Positions 10,973 to 23,630 of a DNA stretch of 64,000 nucleotides are shown one piece after another. Source of the stretch: Hermodice carunculata (Eukaryota; Annelida; Polychaeta; Eunicida; Amphinomidae); NCBI GenBank assembly GCA_964020975.1, contig CAXHWN010002465.1, positions 372,001 through 436,000 on the forward strand, given 5' to 3'. How positions within the stretch are numbered: the stretch's first letter is position 1; every line of letters begins with the position of its first letter. Position numbers and translations under genes: made by a program. The notes beneath the pieces were generated by a model that made no database searches, was not told the origin of the DNA, and saw only the letters and a program-made list of their open reading frames with translations.

Positions 10973-13899
10973 GGAATGGCTCACCAGCTTAAATGGATGA
11001 TAACAACCTGTTTTTGTCCCTATAGATTATATGAGTATGGAGTAAAGAGTGAGAACTGCTGCTAATTTTTACAGGCAGTTATAACACGTGTGTTGACATA
11101 GTGAACGGAACTATTCACTGCATTGAAAGTGCCGCCCACCCACCCACCCACCCAAATTCTTGAAACAGGGAGTTCCGTCCTGTGACCAAATCTTGTGGAC
11201 AAACTAGTTGTCACACATTTTGAACCAAATGTACTCATTTCCGTTCCTCCCAGCGTAAAGACCTATTTTATAAATAAAGCAAAATATGAATATCCTCGTG
11301 CAGTAACGTAAGTATTCCAAGCGGTAAAAAAATCGGCCTTTTTTGAACCCGAGGTGCGGCCCGGGAGTGCGGCCATCCTATGCTTTCCTTTATGGAACAT
11401 GTGAAGGTGATGTCATCTGGGGAAACGACAATTGATTGGTACAGGTTGCACTTTCTTTTAAATTTATCGTTAAAACGAATACCTTTAATCTATAGGCACA
11501 TATCGTATCATACCCCCCCCCGACCTTTTTATCAATAGTTGCTCATTTAATTTAAGATTTGTAGGTGAATAGTTGGGTTTAATGGCACAAGAACTTCACA
11601 TAATAGAGGGCATGAGTGGCAATGTAAGAAATAATTACGCCTGTAAGCCTAACTGTTGCCATAAAATTTCTGAATTTATATCAATTCACATGTCAATGCA
11701 AGCAGACCTACGGTTAAGCCTTTGCCAATAGCCATATAACCACACACTATTTTGGCTGTGAACCTTTTCTGTTCAAGCATAATGTACTTACAGATCTCAG
11801 GAGAGTTCAACTGGGCTTAACTCTCTTCAGCGGTGTTATGCAAGGCAACTTTTGCAGTGAAATCATTCCTGGAGCACGAATCGGAATGAGTCGATGGGCT
11901 TCATTGGCGTGGGATAGGTGTAATGCACTAAGGAAAGCTATTTTTGACGTAATGGGTGTCATTATGGATGGTCTTACATGCAAATCTCAGCAAAAATGTT
12001 TTCTAGCAACGAGAAAGATTAAGTGAAGGCAGACGACAGATTACATCCGGGTGCTTTTGGGTGATTTGACCGGGAAAGGATACCAGACCAGATGGACAAC
12101 AAAACAGTCGTTACCAGATAATTAGGCCTGTTTTTTGTTTTCTGTTGTTATAACTGGTAGGCAGAACATTCCAGCATTAGTAAGTAAATAAATAAATAGA
12201 ATAACAGGTTGGTCTAATATTCTGGCATCAAGTCACTTCCTCCATGCCAATATTGGCATGTTTAAGTGATACAATTGATATTGATCGGTGAAATCAGGAT
12301 CTTGTTTTAATAAATTTAGCGCACTTGTTTTCCACTGAATTTTCAGAGCGAGACAATTTAAACACGTGCCAGATGTGGAGTGTCTCTCAATTTAACCCTG
12401 TCAGCCTATGATTGGTGTGTGGCTTATAATGGCTCCCTGCAACTGAATATATCCTGCACAATATGTTTTCATCGTAGACATATATAGAATAAAAATGATT
12501 CAGCGTCTTTTGATTTCGGGTATATATTAAGTAATTAGGTCTTATCTTTAATTCTCCTGATAGCAAAGCAAAAACGGACGATAATAAATATCCGCTTGCT
12601 TCAATTCGCCCTGGAAACAAAGGTGGCAGAACCAAGGTCCCTATAGACAGTTGAATGAACTATTAACTCAATAATACTTTGGCACTGTACCACAAACCTG
12701 CAGATGATTGGGTCATAATGTTTTTGGCAGCTTTTCAAAAAGCATCAAAATGCCATCCCTCACGATATCCTACACAATATCCTCGTCTATATTGTACAAT
12801 CAGCCTTTGCATTTGGTTTATTTTCCTGGGGGTTGGAATGGTGTCAAAGATGCCTCATTGCTCTTTTGTGACTATGCGGGCTCATAGCGTAAACCTACAC
12901 CTAGGTAACTTATCTATCTAAATGCTATGCAAGTACATATAGGCCAAGATAAATATACATATCATATCTATTGTATCTTAATAACAAAGTGTATTTTGTT
13001 GTTATGCTTTTTTACAGATGACTTTGACTTAGACTACTAAGACTCATCTGGGTGACTGAGTTACCACCGCAAATACATTTACTATATTATGATAAATGAA
13101 TAGTAAACACTAATGGTGATTTAAGATTTCTTGTGAATTGATATTGATTGGCAAATGTGGCATTAACTCCTCCATCTTAAATTAGGACAAATCGGACAAA
13201 AATATCGTTTGCTTTGATAATTTTATTAAATTTCTCGTCAGTAAACACTTGGCGGATGGCAAATTTGGTTGATAGCTTTTTCTAATTACCGTGCTTTTGG
13301 GTATCAGCTTTGTATGGCCCGTACAGGGCCAAACTCTCAAACTTGCCTCAATATATGTTGTCTACAGGCAAAGCAATACAGTTTTAAAGCACTTCGAAAG
13401 TCTTGTCCCTGGATACATTTTTTCTTGCAATCTAATTATGAAATTTAGCATCTCGTACAATCTTGTAATGGTATACCATTTTTCTACCTTATTCTTTCGC
13501 TCTTCCTTAATCTCTACAGCAATCAACATCATGTGAACATGCACCAAAACAGAATTGGTGATTGGTACAAATTAAACTGTTTCCTGGTCGCTATTCTCAT
13601 GGCAAAAGATTACTTAAAATTATTCATACTCGGTTAGGTTTGGGGTTTCTCGACTAAATTATCATATTCATCCTCCCAAGTACAGCATGTGAATGTGTAA
13701 GCCTACATCCTAATGAGAGCACACGCGATTTCATTATGGGGCCTACTGTCTATGCTTACCATAGAAAATTTATGTTGAAAAAGGTTTGCAATATACTGCC
13801 ACTGGGATGGAATCCAGCTTAGTAGCCCAATTGGCAGTTATATATTCGTCAGTTATCTTACACATGGCAATAACAATCTGTCCACCTGCTAAAATTTAA
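10973..13899. other. Unassigned AT-rich sequence
   Basis: Nearly 3 kb without recognisable coding homology. Short frames at 11838-12026, 12387-12635, 12679-12921 and 13291-13536 have no known motif. Small simple tracts: CCCA units near 11136-11153, a C run at 11513-11521 and AAAT units near 12183-12198. Confidence 0.3.
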
Positions 13900-14400
13900 A
13901 TATATTCATTGTAGTTCAAGATTTCATTCCGAATTTCAGCTGACTTGCTGAAGTATGTACTCTTCTTAATGTGTTGTGACAGAACATGTAGATTCATGTT
14001 GTTGTAATCTAACTCATTGATTGCTGTGATAATTGAGTAATATTACCTTATGCAATTGAATTGTCCTCCACAGAGTATTGTCCTGTGTGTTTTGTACATA
14101 TCAATGCCTGTCTTTCAGTATCTTGTGCTATTTGATGATTTAGTATAAGTAAATTTATGGGCTGTACTTCGGCTTCGGATTCATGGGCATGCCTGGATAC
14201 ACTAGTGTATACTATTCTACAAAGTATAACACAATACAAGTTTGTGTGGGAGATGGAGTCCTTTTTAATTATTAACATTAGATAAAATATCATTTCCATG
14301 AATATATTTACACTGTAAGAAACCATCAACTTTAGCCAGATATATGACTAAACATTCATACACTTCATTTGCAAACATGGCCATGAAGCTGTGGGCCAAA
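13900..14400 (+). repeat. Duplicated module, copy 1 (order A then B)
   Basis: Block A (about 13905-14155, from TTTCAGCTGACTTGCTGAAG to GCTATTTGATGATTTAGTA) and block B (about 14156-14400, from TTTATGGGCTGTACTTCGGC to the ACTTCATTTGCAAAC segment) are both repeated in the same orientation further on, B at about 15068-15320 and A at about 15473-15720. Divergence is around ten percent by eye with small indels. No coding signature. Confidence 0.8.
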
Positions 14401-14530
14401 TCGTGCACCATGAAGCTGTGGGCCAAACCGTGCCCCATGAAGCTGTGGGCCAAACCGTGCACCATGAAGCTGTGGGCCAAACCATGCCCCATGAAACTGT
14501 GGGCCAAACCGTGCCCCATAAAGCTGTTGA
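14381..14530 (+). repeat. 27-bp minisatellite
   Basis: CCATGAAGCTGTGGGCCAAA recurs at 14381, 14408, 14435, 14462 and 14489 with 27-bp spacing, with a diverged partial at 14516. As 27 is divisible by three, the plus strand keeps a MKLWAKPCx repeat frame and the minus strand two others. The second copy of the parent module (near 15295) has only one unit, so expansion followed the duplication or contraction occurred there. Confidence 0.85.
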
Positions 14531-15065
14531 GCATTCCATCACATTTCAACACACTGTGCATATGTAGCCATCACAATTCATATTCATTCGCACCAAAAAA
14601 CCGGATATGCTAAGTTTGTTGTACAAATTAATTTTACCAACTGTACCCGGAAAAAGCGTAAAGGTACTTACATCGAGATACAATTAACAATTATCAAACA
14701 GTAGTGGCAGGAGGAGGGAGGAGGTGGGGAACGCAAATATTTATGAGAAATTTTGAGGGTATTGACCCTGTACAAATGCCGGAAGGCTAAATAAATAACA
14801 GTATATGTGAACTGCTGAGAATCTGGAAAAACTGTTAGACTTTTTCCAAAAAAACTTCGCAGGTCTGCACCTTACGAAGATGAGAATTTGAATGAGTAAA
14901 ACTGAATTTGGACGCGTTATACCCAATCGCCCTCGGTCGCTTCTGATTGGTTGAACGGATCATGTGACCAGTAATCATGCCTATGCACCCTGTTACGTAA
15001 GCCTTCTCCAGGGGACAAGACTACAAACGCCTATGTACCCATAAAACAATTAAGCCACTTAATTG
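14531..15065. other. Unassigned spacer inside the duplication
   Basis: No gene recognised. The 61-residue minus-strand frame (14741-14926) shows no known motif. Confidence 0.3.
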
Positions 15066-15720
15066 CCCATTTATGGGCTTTACTTTGGCTTCGGATTCAT
15101 GGGCATCCCTAGATACATTAATCTACACTATTCTACAAAGTATAACACAATACAAGTTTGTGTGGGAGATTGAGTCCTTTTCAATTATTGACATTAGATA
15201 AAAAATCATTTCCAATAAATATTTACACAGTAAGAAACCATCAACTTAAGCCACATATATGATTAAACATTCATATACTTCATTTGTAAACTGGCCATGA
15301 GTATGTGGGCCAAACCGTGCCAAAGACCCACCAGATTGCAACGGGGGAGGGGGGGTCTCCCCATCCGAAGCCGAAAGCTGTTTAGGATTATGCATGATGT
15401 CATACTATTATTCTAAAATCTGATTTTCCTAAAGCGATGGATCTCCATCTCCCGAGCCGCATTAGATACATTCATTGTAGTTAAAGATTTCATTACGAAT
15501 TTCAGCTGACTTGCTGAAGTATGTACTCTTCTTAATGTATTGTGACAGAACATGTAGATTCATGTTGTAATCTAATTCATTGATTGCTGTGATAATTGAG
15601 AAACATTACCTTATGCAACTGAATTGTCTTCCGCAGAGTATTGTCCTATGTGTTTTTCACATATCATGTGCCTGTCTTTCAGGATCTTGTGCTATTTGGT
15701 GATCCAGTATAAGTAAATAT
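15066..15720 (+). repeat. Duplicated module, copy 2 (order B then A)
   Basis: Block B returns at about 15068-15320 and block A at about 15473-15720, both in the same orientation as copy 1 but in swapped order, separated by ~150 bp with a G run (15340-15354). The swapped order is what a circular permutation, or duplication of a B-spacer-A unit of a longer tandem array, would leave. Confidence 0.75.
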
Positions 15721-16581
15721 GTTTAACTATCTTACCTTTCGAATTTGAAGTCTTATGTGAGAAGCTAGCATTATGCACACCGCAGGTAATCAGCAAAGTC
15801 AACAGGTTTGCCGCAGCAATCTGTCTCCCAAACATCATGTAGTCCACGTTTGGTGCGTTTCTTCTCACTGACAGTTTTGGTATGTGACATTACAGTGTTG
15901 TTGACACAAAGAAGAGGGTACGCCACGGCACCGCGATACCCGGTGCCTCCGAGTTACACAAGCCGCTAACAACCGCAATAGAGCCTACCGTCCACAAAAC
16001 AGTTCTTCTGGCACGTGCTGGATGTCATTAGCGCAAAAAAATGATAATGCAAATGAAAAGCGAATAACAAAATTCATGAACATAGTGCGTTAACTCGAAT
16101 TGGAGTTGTACCCTTTTATCACGAACTCCCTTGGTGGGGAAGTCTGTTTATCGGTGTGCATGTCTATCAGTGTGACACTCATTTACTTCATTGATGCCTC
16201 TTGTATGTATGTTTACCAATTGATTTCACACTCTGTTGAATATGCGGGGTCAACTCAAAAATACAATACTCATGATTATATATACATTATACTAAATTTA
16301 AACATTTCCAGGAAAGCTGTCCGGTCTAGTGTTTATGACTCATCCTAAAGATCGCTTCTTCCAACGAGCGCTTTGGATATCACAAGCAAGCCAACTTCAA
16401 AGACTTGATGCCTTAATGCTGCATTTCCTGACGCTCCCTGTGACACAGGCTTTGCAGTCTTTGACTCAATAACCGTCGTGGTGTACTGGTCAGACTTCTC
16501 AGGTGATACTTGTAAGCAGTTCATTCTATGCCGAAATATAATTATTAGACCTAAGGAAAAGCTCTCAATTAATAAAAAAAC
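15721..16581. other. Unassigned sequence
   Basis: No convincing gene. Frames at 16100-16348 (+) and the 5' part of 16345-16689 (-) carry no family motif that I recognise. Confidence 0.3.
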
Positions 16582-16715
16582 TTCATTGTCATTGTTTTCA
16601 TGAGCGTGTGAGGAAAACTTTATGGCTGGTATTTTGGATGAAGCGCTATCGCGCTTCATCCAAAATACCAGCCATAAAGTTTTCCTCACACGCTCATGAA
16701 AACAATGACAATGAA
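16582..16715. repeat. Perfect 65-bp inverted repeat with 4-nt loop
   Basis: Left arm 16582-16646 and right arm 16651-16715 are exact reverse complements, separated by TATC. The arms begin TTCATTGTCATTGTTTTCAT and meet at AAGCGC/GCGCTT. Both strands therefore translate to the same peptide (for example KIPAIKFSSHAHENND). No flanking target duplication was seen. Such a near-perfect palindrome is recent, since neither arm has gained a mismatch. Confidence 0.95.
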
Positions 16716-17519
16716 TTTTATTTATTATATTTACATTTTTTCCTATTTTTTCGATTTTTGATAATAATTACAAGTAATGCACGATCGCCAAAGAACGTTT
16801 TTTCCACATAAATTGCCTTGGTTTAAGGGGGGTGTGATCCATAGAAAGATAAGGGCTACCCACGCCCCCGTTACCTGGCAACCAGTCTATCCCAAAAGCA
16901 ACAAACAGGAAAGAAAAATAGTCCCTTTGTAAATGTTCATTTATTTGAACAGATAGCTTTACAAAATACAAGATTCGTTCACATTAGGGAAAAAGTATAC
17001 AAGTAAGTTATTTTTTGGGATAAAATACCCAGAATAACACAATGAATACAAGATTAACTATGAGCTATACTGAAAAGTAGTGCCCAATGTACTGGCGTGT
17101 AAAATTGTGAAGGGGCTGCATAGCTGGCGCGTGCAGACTCGCGTGTAGACGATGTCTTCATGAGATGGTGAGGAAAACAACAGTTCCTATTCTTTCAATG
17201 TTAAACAATAAAGGGAATGTAAATATTAATCTGTCAAATCACACGCTTTACCGTGCAGCGCAATCGCGCTTGCAATGGGTAAGAGCCCAGGCCCTGTTCT
17301 CTTCCCATTAACCTGAATTTTGAGCGCCTATGCCAGATCTGCAAGAAAATTTCACGGTAAATGTGTCAAAGTCCGCAAGGGACTCGACTGCAAAGATATT
17401 AATCCAAATATGGCGGTGTCTGAATTAATCCATCCTTGGTGGTAACCGGATAAACTCCACCAAAGTGTCTGAACCCTTATCCACAATGGTGGGACTGTCT
17501 CATGTGACACAGAAAGATG
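16716..17519. other. Unassigned sequence
   Basis: No recognisable gene or repeat. Confidence 0.3.
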
Positions 17520-18165
17520 TGAAGCCATGAACACCCATTTGGTAACCATTGTAAGAATTCCTGTTGATGAGAATCCTTTACCTCCACCTCTCGTGACCTA
17601 CTTGATTTAAGGTAGCCTGTCAATGTTTTTGATAACAGTCGAAAATTTATTGAAACTTTTAAAGTCGCCCAACTCAAACTTTTATCTGCCAGCGGGCTTG
17701 AAGGGGTAGGAAATAAGATCTTTAAAAACAGTGCACCTGGAATCTGCCAGTTGCTAACTAAATTATTTAATCTCTATCTCTTTAACTCCTGTCTTTCTGA
17801 TCCATGGAAATTTAATATCTTTAAATTTTTTTCAAAATGTAACAAACAATATAAGGAAGTGTACAGGCCTGTTTCACTTCTGTGCAATATATCCAAGATC
17901 TTTGAGCAATTGGTCTGCATCATCCTGTAAGAGTACCTAATTGCCAGCGATTTAATTTCTACCAAAAACTCTGGTCTCAAGACAAATGATTCCACAGTCA
18001 ACCTAACTTGTCAGCATACTTTTTGCTATTTACAATGATTTTCAGCTTGATAAAGAGGTTGCAGGGTATCCTTTGAGATTTCTAAGACATGCGATCGTGT
18101 CTGTCACACTGGTTTACTTTTTGCACTGAAACAGCTTCAAAAGAAGGTTATTCCGGATTAAGTGC
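17520..18165 (+). pseudogene. LINE reverse transcriptase N-terminal fragment
   Basis: The plus strand reads GVGNKIFKNSAPGICQLLTK, then SCLSDPWKFNIFKFF, then YRPVSLLCNISKIFEQLV, NSGLKTNDSTVN and, after a frameshift, FEISKTCDRVCHTGLLFALK. This is the ordered start of a non-LTR RT domain: the KxxGxDGxxN motif region, the YRPVSLL block, and the FDISKAFDRVWH block containing the first catalytic Asp. At least one in-frame stop follows LVCIIL. The FADD-containing half, the endonuclease and the 3' end are absent, so this is a 5'- and 3'-truncated scrap. The clade is probably Jockey/CR1-like, judged from the wording of the motifs only. Confidence 0.75.
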
Positions 18166-18645
18166 CCTTCTAAAAAGGTAAGCATTACTCCTATTTCGTC
18201 TTTGCATGTTCACATCCTAATGAAAATGCATATCATTATTTCCCAATCTGTCCCAAAGTGACAATACAAGGGCTCATACTCCTGCTCGGGGCATAAACCC
18301 GATATTAATAGTTTAAATAAAACATTTTCTTAATAGGTAGTGAAGATTTGACAGATGAAGACAAAGGATAATGGTACTGTTTTTGAGGTTTTCCGACTGC
18401 TCATGGCAGAATCTAGGCGTTTTACCTTTCAACGTAATCACTTTTCATACAATATGCATGCTCATTTGTATGAGTGGTACGTAGCAAACTGCGGCTTTCT
18501 CCGACCAACTTTGTTTGAGCTTCCTTTGCCCTTTGCATTAGTCCAGTGTGCCTTGTACATAGCGCTGTGTGCCTACTTTGTACTATAGAACCCCCGAATT
18601 GGCAACCACTGTACTGTTAGGCAATCCAGTCGAAATGCATGTGTT
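18166..18645. other. Unassigned sequence
   Basis: A 77-residue plus frame (18355-18588) has no recognised motif. Nothing else seen. Confidence 0.3.
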
Positions 18646-18732
18646 TATAATAAATAAATAAATGAATAAATAAATAAATGAATGAATGAATGAATGAATG
18701 AATGAATGAATGAATGAATGAATGAAATGATG

Positions 18733-18819
<87 letters not shown>
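18646..18819. repeat. Compound (AATA)n-(AATG)n-(ATA)n microsatellite
   Basis: AATA units, then about eleven AATG units, then about thirty ATA triplets. The minus strand is open in three frames (FIHS/FIYL repeats followed by poly-Tyr, Leu or Ile), all artefactual. Confidence 0.95.
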
Positions 18820-18820
<1 letters not shown>

Positions 18821-19429
18821 CACTTTCCATAAACAGTCAATAAACAATAAGAACAAATTTACCTTTCGATACAAAGCAAATACAAACGTAGGCCAATTCA
18901 AAGCCTATTTAATAACTGGTTTGGCCCATCATGTTCTTGCTTAGTCTGTGTCCTTTGTCGATTCAGAAATGAAGCTGTTTTAAAGATCACTTAGTTTCCT
19001 AATTACCGGCTATGAATAATTTCAACTGTGAGAAACCTACCATTTTCCATTTAATATTTCACAGTCTCGAAAAATAGTGCCTCGGCGCTAGTGTTTCTTA
19101 TTGTATTTTACTCAACGTGAAATAAAGGTTATCATTATAATAATTGTATTTTTGAGTCCAGATACACCGGAAAGAGAATTTCATTTACATGAAAATGATG
19201 TAACCGCGCAGAGCATGGCAAAAAATTATATCAACAAAACAGTGGTGTTGATACATGTTAATGTATAGACTACAATTCCGAAACAGCAATTATCCAGATC
19301 GAAATCCAATACCACGTGCCTTGTGCGGTGGTACTGGAAGGAATGATACTTATCCAATCACGGACAGGAATGTCAGATCAGCTGTCAGTCACCCTAAAAC
19401 TGGAGCATTGTCGCATGTTAAATGTAGTA
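18820..19429. other. Unassigned sequence
   Basis: AACAGTCAATAAACAATAAG at 18834 returns as AACAGCCAATAAACAATGAG near 19565, a short diverged direct repeat. No gene recognised. Confidence 0.3.
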
Positions 19430-20005
19430 ACTGGATATCCAAAATTCGGGTATTGCAATACCCTGTACCCGGTCGGGTAATACCCGGTTTTCAAAAAAAG
19501 TAACATGTACGAGCTACCGTTCAAGCGACCATCCATTCGATCAATCAGACAGGGTACATACAATAAACAGCCAATAAACAATGAGAACAAATTCATTCAT
19601 TTGGAATATTCAGCATCACATGCACTGTCATAGGATACGTAACATAATGATCAGGCTGTAGAGACCGATCTTAATTGCTCAGCTGTCGGTAAGCTACTTG
19701 ATGATATGATTACTCAATAGTAGAAAGTTTTTCTGTTGCAATGCAAGTGTGTGATCATCTCTGCCATCCATATCTCTTATTCCAGATGGGTTTTTTTTTT
19801 TTTTTTGTTTTTTGTTTTTTGTTTTTTCGGGTACAGAAAGAATTAAATGTCACTTCGATTATCATTGATTCATTAATACTATGTATAGATGTATATTCGG
19901 CTACTTTGTTCGGGTATCCGGTTTTTTAATGCTGGAACTGAATACCTGGAAAAACGATCATTATCCGTGTACCGGCCGGTTTTACGGGTACCCGATAATG
20001 TTCTA
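19430..20005. mobile_element. Possible element with CGGGTA-type ends
   Basis: Both edges are dense in CGGGTA/TACCCG motifs (TTCGGGTATTGCAATACCC, CGGTCGGGTAATACCCGG on the left; CGGGTATCCGG, CCGGCCGGTTTTACGGGTAC on the right) while the middle is AT-rich with a T tract at 19792-19806. The edges are partly inverted relative to each other. This looks like a short DNA transposon remnant, perhaps hAT-like, but exact ends and target duplication were not resolved. Confidence 0.35.
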
Positions 20006-21015
20006 TGTAAAACTGAGTGTGGCATAGGTTTTGTTTCAATCTTCAGATGATTATGCTACCAGTGCATCGCCTGTGCTCAAAGCTCCACACAGTATTGCTG
20101 ATCGTAAATGTTGAGAAATCTCTAGTGGTGCATTGTTTGTCATTGCATGGTGATGGAATTGTTAAATTATTGAATGATTTACGCCATCAATCAGCAGCAG
20201 AGAGATATAAACAGGTATAAATGTCCATGGCGTGCCAATTGGCTTCTTTTTACCGAAAACAAGAGGGTTGTGTGAACAGTCCGTTTCAGCTGACATAAAT
20301 GCATACCCCCCCCAAAAAAAAATCCCCTACCTTAGCTTCGCTAATTTGAGCTTCAGCTGCAGCATGAACTAAGCTAATATAAGCAGATCAGAGCCTAGCT
20401 TAACTTTAAGCTGCGAGTGTACAGATATGAGTCACCCATATACTTAACCTAGTGATCTAGTTGTACTTCGATCCTGACATGGCACATTCCCACGGTGGCC
20501 CACTAACCTTAGAGTGGCCAGGGTGTGATTTTATGTATGGTTTGGAAAAAAATATATAGAGATACATGTACATTATCATTCCAATAATAACCATGCTAAC
20601 AAATATTCCTATCGACCGCTACATAATTGAGGATTTTCTTTAAATGAAGAAATGATAGAGGCGCCACGAAATGTAAAAGTAAAGCAGAAGTTGAGTCAAG
20701 GTACATTCCTACATGGTTTAAAGAGAGAAAAAGTTTTTTTCAAGATGAGAAGTAAAAAATTAGAAAAAGACAAATATCAATAGAAAGAGAGAAAAAATTT
20801 TACACCGGTTGCTGAAGAAATTAAGCTCTATATGAACCCCAAAGGGTTTTTTCCTGCAGTTTCAGAGCGATTGACATAGCGGTTTTAGAAAATATTCTTA
20901 AGGTTTCTCACCAGAAAAAAACAAAACAAAACAAAAACATGTATAAATAAAAAAAATACGGGTAAGCGTTTGAGTGTTTTCGATGAAGAACCATCCCAGG
21001 TACATCCACGCCGAC

Positions 21016-21016
<1 letters not shown>
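20006..21016. other. Unassigned AT-rich sequence
   Basis: A C8/A9 junction lies at about 20305-20322. No gene or larger repeat recognised. Confidence 0.3.

Positions 21017-21067
<51 letters not shown>
21017..21067. repeat. (CA)n microsatellite
   Basis: About 25 uninterrupted CA units. Confidence 0.95.
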
Positions 21068-21069
<2 letters not shown>

Positions 21070-21298
21070 ATGTATATAAAAATATATGGAAATATGGTCC
21101 TTGGTAGACGGGGTCTGACATATATATTCTACTCGCTTGTATATTTGTCAATGTGTGTATATAATTATATGTCATGCTTATAGCATATTGAATGTAACTG
21201 TGTTTTGTAATACGTGCATATATCTTGGACGCATCAGGGGGTACCCTGACCCGTGATCTCCCGGTGAAAACGGGCAGTATGTTTGCAATAAAATTACC

Positions 21299-21300
<2 letters not shown>

Positions 21301-21371
<71 letters not shown>
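21301..21371. repeat. (GA)n microsatellite
   Basis: About 35 GA units without interruption, giving Ser/Leu ORFs on the minus strand. Confidence 0.95.
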
Positions 21372-21374
<3 letters not shown>

Positions 21375-23630
21375 TAAGGTCACGCCATTCTAAACGATTA
21401 AACGTATACAGGCAAACGGGAAGACGGAGACTGGAAAAAATGTCACGGGATACAACACAGGAGTTTTCCATTGGCTTTGCAGAACGGGGCACCTGGGGGT
21501 GTGCCTGCTGGGACCATCCCTTTTAATACTAATTGTACGTACAATTGCAAATGTATAATGCATGTTGTGAACTATGTGACCATCCAGGTATGGATAATTT
21601 GATTAATGAACTGTAGTAAATAAGGACTGCACACGCCATAGACCGGTTTACGATAAAGGTATAGGGACAGCTACAGTAGACCTGTGACAAGCCGAAATGA
21701 CGAATGCTACGAGTGCTATGTCATCAAATGACAAAACGCTTCATTCTGTCTCTCCACGCTGATAAGTTTTCAAATTTGTATCTGTGAAGTTGGTACGTAA
21801 GAACTTGATTTGGCAAAACCTTCGACTGTCTATCAGGGTTTCTGTTAGGAATTTTTCAAGGTGTCACAAGAAGGCAAATTCGGGAAAAGAGACTAGATTT
21901 TTACCAATTTTACACGTAAATAAGCAAGATTTGTGACCCTCTACATTTTTCTCAGAGGGTATCTTAGGTTTTGAAAGGGTAATATACCCCAATTTGGGGC
22001 TTGACGGAAACACTGATCTATGCCACAAAACGTTACGACCAATAACAAATGTTCGAACCATAAAGCCAATCAATCACAAGTACACCCTTCACTTCTTATA
22101 AAGAAGTTGCTTCTTGTTTTTCGCCCACAAGCGTCTCATGATGGAGATAACATAGAATCTCTACCCCAACTTGTACGCATGAAATAAGACCAAAATCTGT
22201 TCTGTTGGTATTGAGTGGCCTACAGGATTTGAGTGGTATAAAACATCTACATCGTTACAAAACACTTCTTTGCACGTAATCATTAGCATAAATTAGCTCA
22301 CTTCATACCAGTAACAAATTCTCTGTAAGATAAGGTTTAGCAGGCATTATACATTGAAATTTCCCTTCAGAGCTAGACAACAAAGAACCCTTTCTCTCAA
22401 CTTTTAGCACGATTAGTCATATATCAGTACAATCAATAATATATGGCTTGCCGGGCAATAGGGGAATGGGGGGGGGGGCTGGATTAGTTCTAAATTCGCC
22501 TAAAGGTGGTGCTGCCCATCCTGTTCATGGTTGACCCAGGGACCTGTTATAGTATAACAGGTCCCTGGTTGACCGTCCACATCTTGCGGTCACTTTCCAT
22601 GACCATCACTTTTTCTCCATAGATTAACATGGGGCATTAGCACGTACAAATTTAACTTCTTGATATGTTGTCAAATAAGCATTAAACTTTCATTTTATCA
22701 CACCTGGGTGTGTTTGAAAGATAGCAATAATTATGTACTTCAGTTAAATTAGAAGAGGATAATTCCCAAAACCGTTCTCATATGCAGGGTGAAACTTTCA
22801 GGTTTACTGTATTGCAATGGGCTTTGCGGACCCATCTGACCTCAAATGGCATGGGATGCTAGGTGTCACAAACATACATCATGGGAACCATGGCTGTGTG
22901 TCAAGAAATTAAGCAACCCAGACAACCCTTATTCAAAAAAACAACGAGCGAGGTCTTCACGCTGCCAGTGTGGAATTTATGGTGAGAGAGCAAATAGTTT
23001 TTGTGTTAGCATAGGTTTTCCATGGCATTACGTGTGCCAAATCGATTAAAATAATCATTTTACAACAACAATGCCTCCAAACATAAAAAGCGACTGCCAA
23101 CTGAAGATATGAAGGACTCAATAGTTCAAAACTACCTTGAAGAAAAATTAAATCTAATATTTTCTTAATCAATAAAGCTATCTAAAGCTTTATCGATGTG
23201 TTTTTTGCGGCGTAGGACATAAGGAGACATATTGAGAGCACTACCCGCAGACAAACCGTGCTACAGGTAGTGCAGCATTATAGACCTTGCAAGCGGTTTT
23301 AAAGCTTCTTCCTCGGCGAGGCCTTCACGCGTAAAGTAGCCTTGCTCAAGCACTCAGCTCCCTTCGAGATATATCCCGCCGTGAAACTTGCCTCGCGGAA
23401 CCAGAGGCGCACGGTAGTACTTAATGCTGGTGCTTTAAGAAAAAATAGTAAGTGGACCCCTGAAGGCGGGACGATCATTAGACCCATGGCAGGATTCAAA
23501 AATGTTAAATTTAATCAAATATATAGCGATAATTATCATAGAAAAGCAAATGTTAAGCTTGCAAAAAGTATGGCCAAAAAATTATTCAAAACAGGAACAC
23601 TCCTTGGGACTCTTAATTTTTTATTTGCTC
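21372..23630. other. Unassigned sequence with a palindrome
   Basis: No gene is supported. Notable points are a G run at 22468-22478, the palindrome at 22536-22568 (listed separately) and a locally GC-richer stretch at 23200-23490 overlapped by a 120-residue plus and a 66-residue minus frame, neither with a motif that I know. Confidence 0.3.
22529..22574. mobile_element. Minimal hAT-like palindrome with direct flanks
   Basis: CAGGGACCTGTTATA and TATAACAGGTCCCTG face each other across a single G, giving a near-perfect 31-bp palindrome. GTTGACC stands directly outside both ends. CAGGG...CCCTG ends with a 7-8-bp direct duplication are characteristic of hAT elements, so this may be the two ends of a MITE joined after loss of its middle. 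Confidence 0.5.

Noticed and set aside
10496-11065. 189-codon ORF with long Asp and Met runs
   Set aside because: It is dominated by GAT/GAC microsatellite; the non-repeat ends show no motif and the minus strand is equally open.
14265-14613. Ala/Trp/Met repeat ORFs (MKLWAKPC units)
   Set aside because: The 27-bp minisatellite is divisible by three and stays open in several frames on both strands.
18583-18901. Poly-Tyr/Leu/Ile ORFs
   Set aside because: Translations of the ATA/AATG microsatellite.
22040-22070. GTTCGAAC as a tRNA/SINE B box
   Set aside because: No A box at a suitable distance and no cloverleaf could be drawn.
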